From the NCBI GenBank assembly GCA_025928435.1, contig JAICJM010000028.1, forward strand, positions 1 to 29,507: a stretch of 29,507 nucleotides of DNA. The letters run 5' to 3'. Numbering within the stretch: position 1 is the first letter of the stretch; each line of letters begins with the position of its first letter. The DNA is from Thermoleophilia bacterium. GTDB lineage: Bacteria > Actinomycetota > Thermoleophilia > Gaiellales > JAICJC01. Of the stretch, positions 29,464 to 29,507 are shown one piece after another. The notes under the pieces were generated by a model. It did not search any database. It had not been told where the DNA came from and saw only the letters and a program-made list of their open reading frames with translations. Made by a program: the position numbers and the translations under genes.

Positions 29464-29507
29464 ATGAGTCAGGGTACGTGGATCGGGTTGGATGTGCACG
29501 CGCGTAA
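29464..29507 (+). CDS. IS110-family transposase, N-terminus only (runs off the window)
   Basis: The ATG at 29464 opens MSQGTWIGLDVHAR before the window ends. The WIGLDVHA motif with the first acidic residue of the RuvC-like DEDD site is the standard start of IS110/IS1111 transposases. Only 14 complete codons are visible, so integrity cannot be judged. Confidence 0.72.
   Translation, partial: MSQGTWIGLDVHAR

Noticed and set aside
1..29507. CRISPR array, rRNA or tRNA genes
   Set aside because: No regularly spaced repeats and no rRNA or tRNA signature were found on reading both strands.

Overview
The window is high-GC DNA with GTG starts, short overlaps between genes and two probable leaderless promoters. 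Gene content points to an actinobacterium, most likely a Thermoleophilia/Solirubrobacterales-type lineage: an HD-GYP protein fused to a LuxR helix-turn-helix, an ArsR-rhodanese fusion, a DUF6494 protein and a stand-alone ANTAR protein. This placement is inference; there is no rRNA or tRNA to anchor it.

Layout. 1-648 is the 3' end of an amidohydrolase gene. 650-3600 is a graveyard: a DUF3883-like nuclease-domain remnant, an IS30 transposase fragment abutting a 5'-truncated LVIVD/PA-domain gene, a repeat copy with a strong hairpin, and the C-terminal scrap of a sensor histidine kinase. 3608-8598 carries a small membrane protein, a multicopper oxidase with two inserted heavy-metal-binding modules, a flavin monooxygenase-like protein and a quinone-reductase-like dehydrogenase. 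9052-11076 has an ANTAR regulator plus DUF6494 pair, a second copy of the hairpin repeat, and a small Cys/His protein coupled to a methyltransferase.

11430-18084 holds two related regulator-DsrE modules. Module 1 is a TPR-LuxR regulator, a DsrE-family protein, an NTF2-like protein and a scrap of a methyltransferase C-terminus. Module 2 is cupin, rhodanese, HD-GYP-LuxR, DsrE and an ArsM-like methyltransferase. That methyltransferase has an in-frame TGA at codon 202, in a context where ArsM proteins carry a substrate-binding Cys. The frame stays open and conserved for 60 codons after it, and a SECIS-like hairpin starts 9 nt downstream with its loop 18 nt downstream. I read it as a probable selenoprotein, which a standard gene caller would truncate.

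18145-21542 is a tight four-gene operon: ArsR-rhodanese, persulfide-dioxygenase-like MBL protein, MFS transporter and methyltransferase. It is driven by a probable leaderless, palindrome-covered promoter. 21577-23631 adds a convergent TauE/SafE exporter, and an ArsR regulator coupled to a CDF-like cation transporter. Together these suggest a persulfide/sulfite, metalloid and metal detoxification island.

23980-28870 on the minus strand encodes a membrane protein, two ABC permeases, a frameshifted ABC ATPase (5-bp tandem duplication), small membrane proteins (one Met-rich, behind a CsoR-like palindrome), a lipoprotein and a cupredoxin-like protein. The window ends with a SHOCT protein and the left end of an IS110-family element, whose upstream non-coding segment is where a bridge RNA would lie. 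No CRISPR array, tRNA or rRNA was seen.
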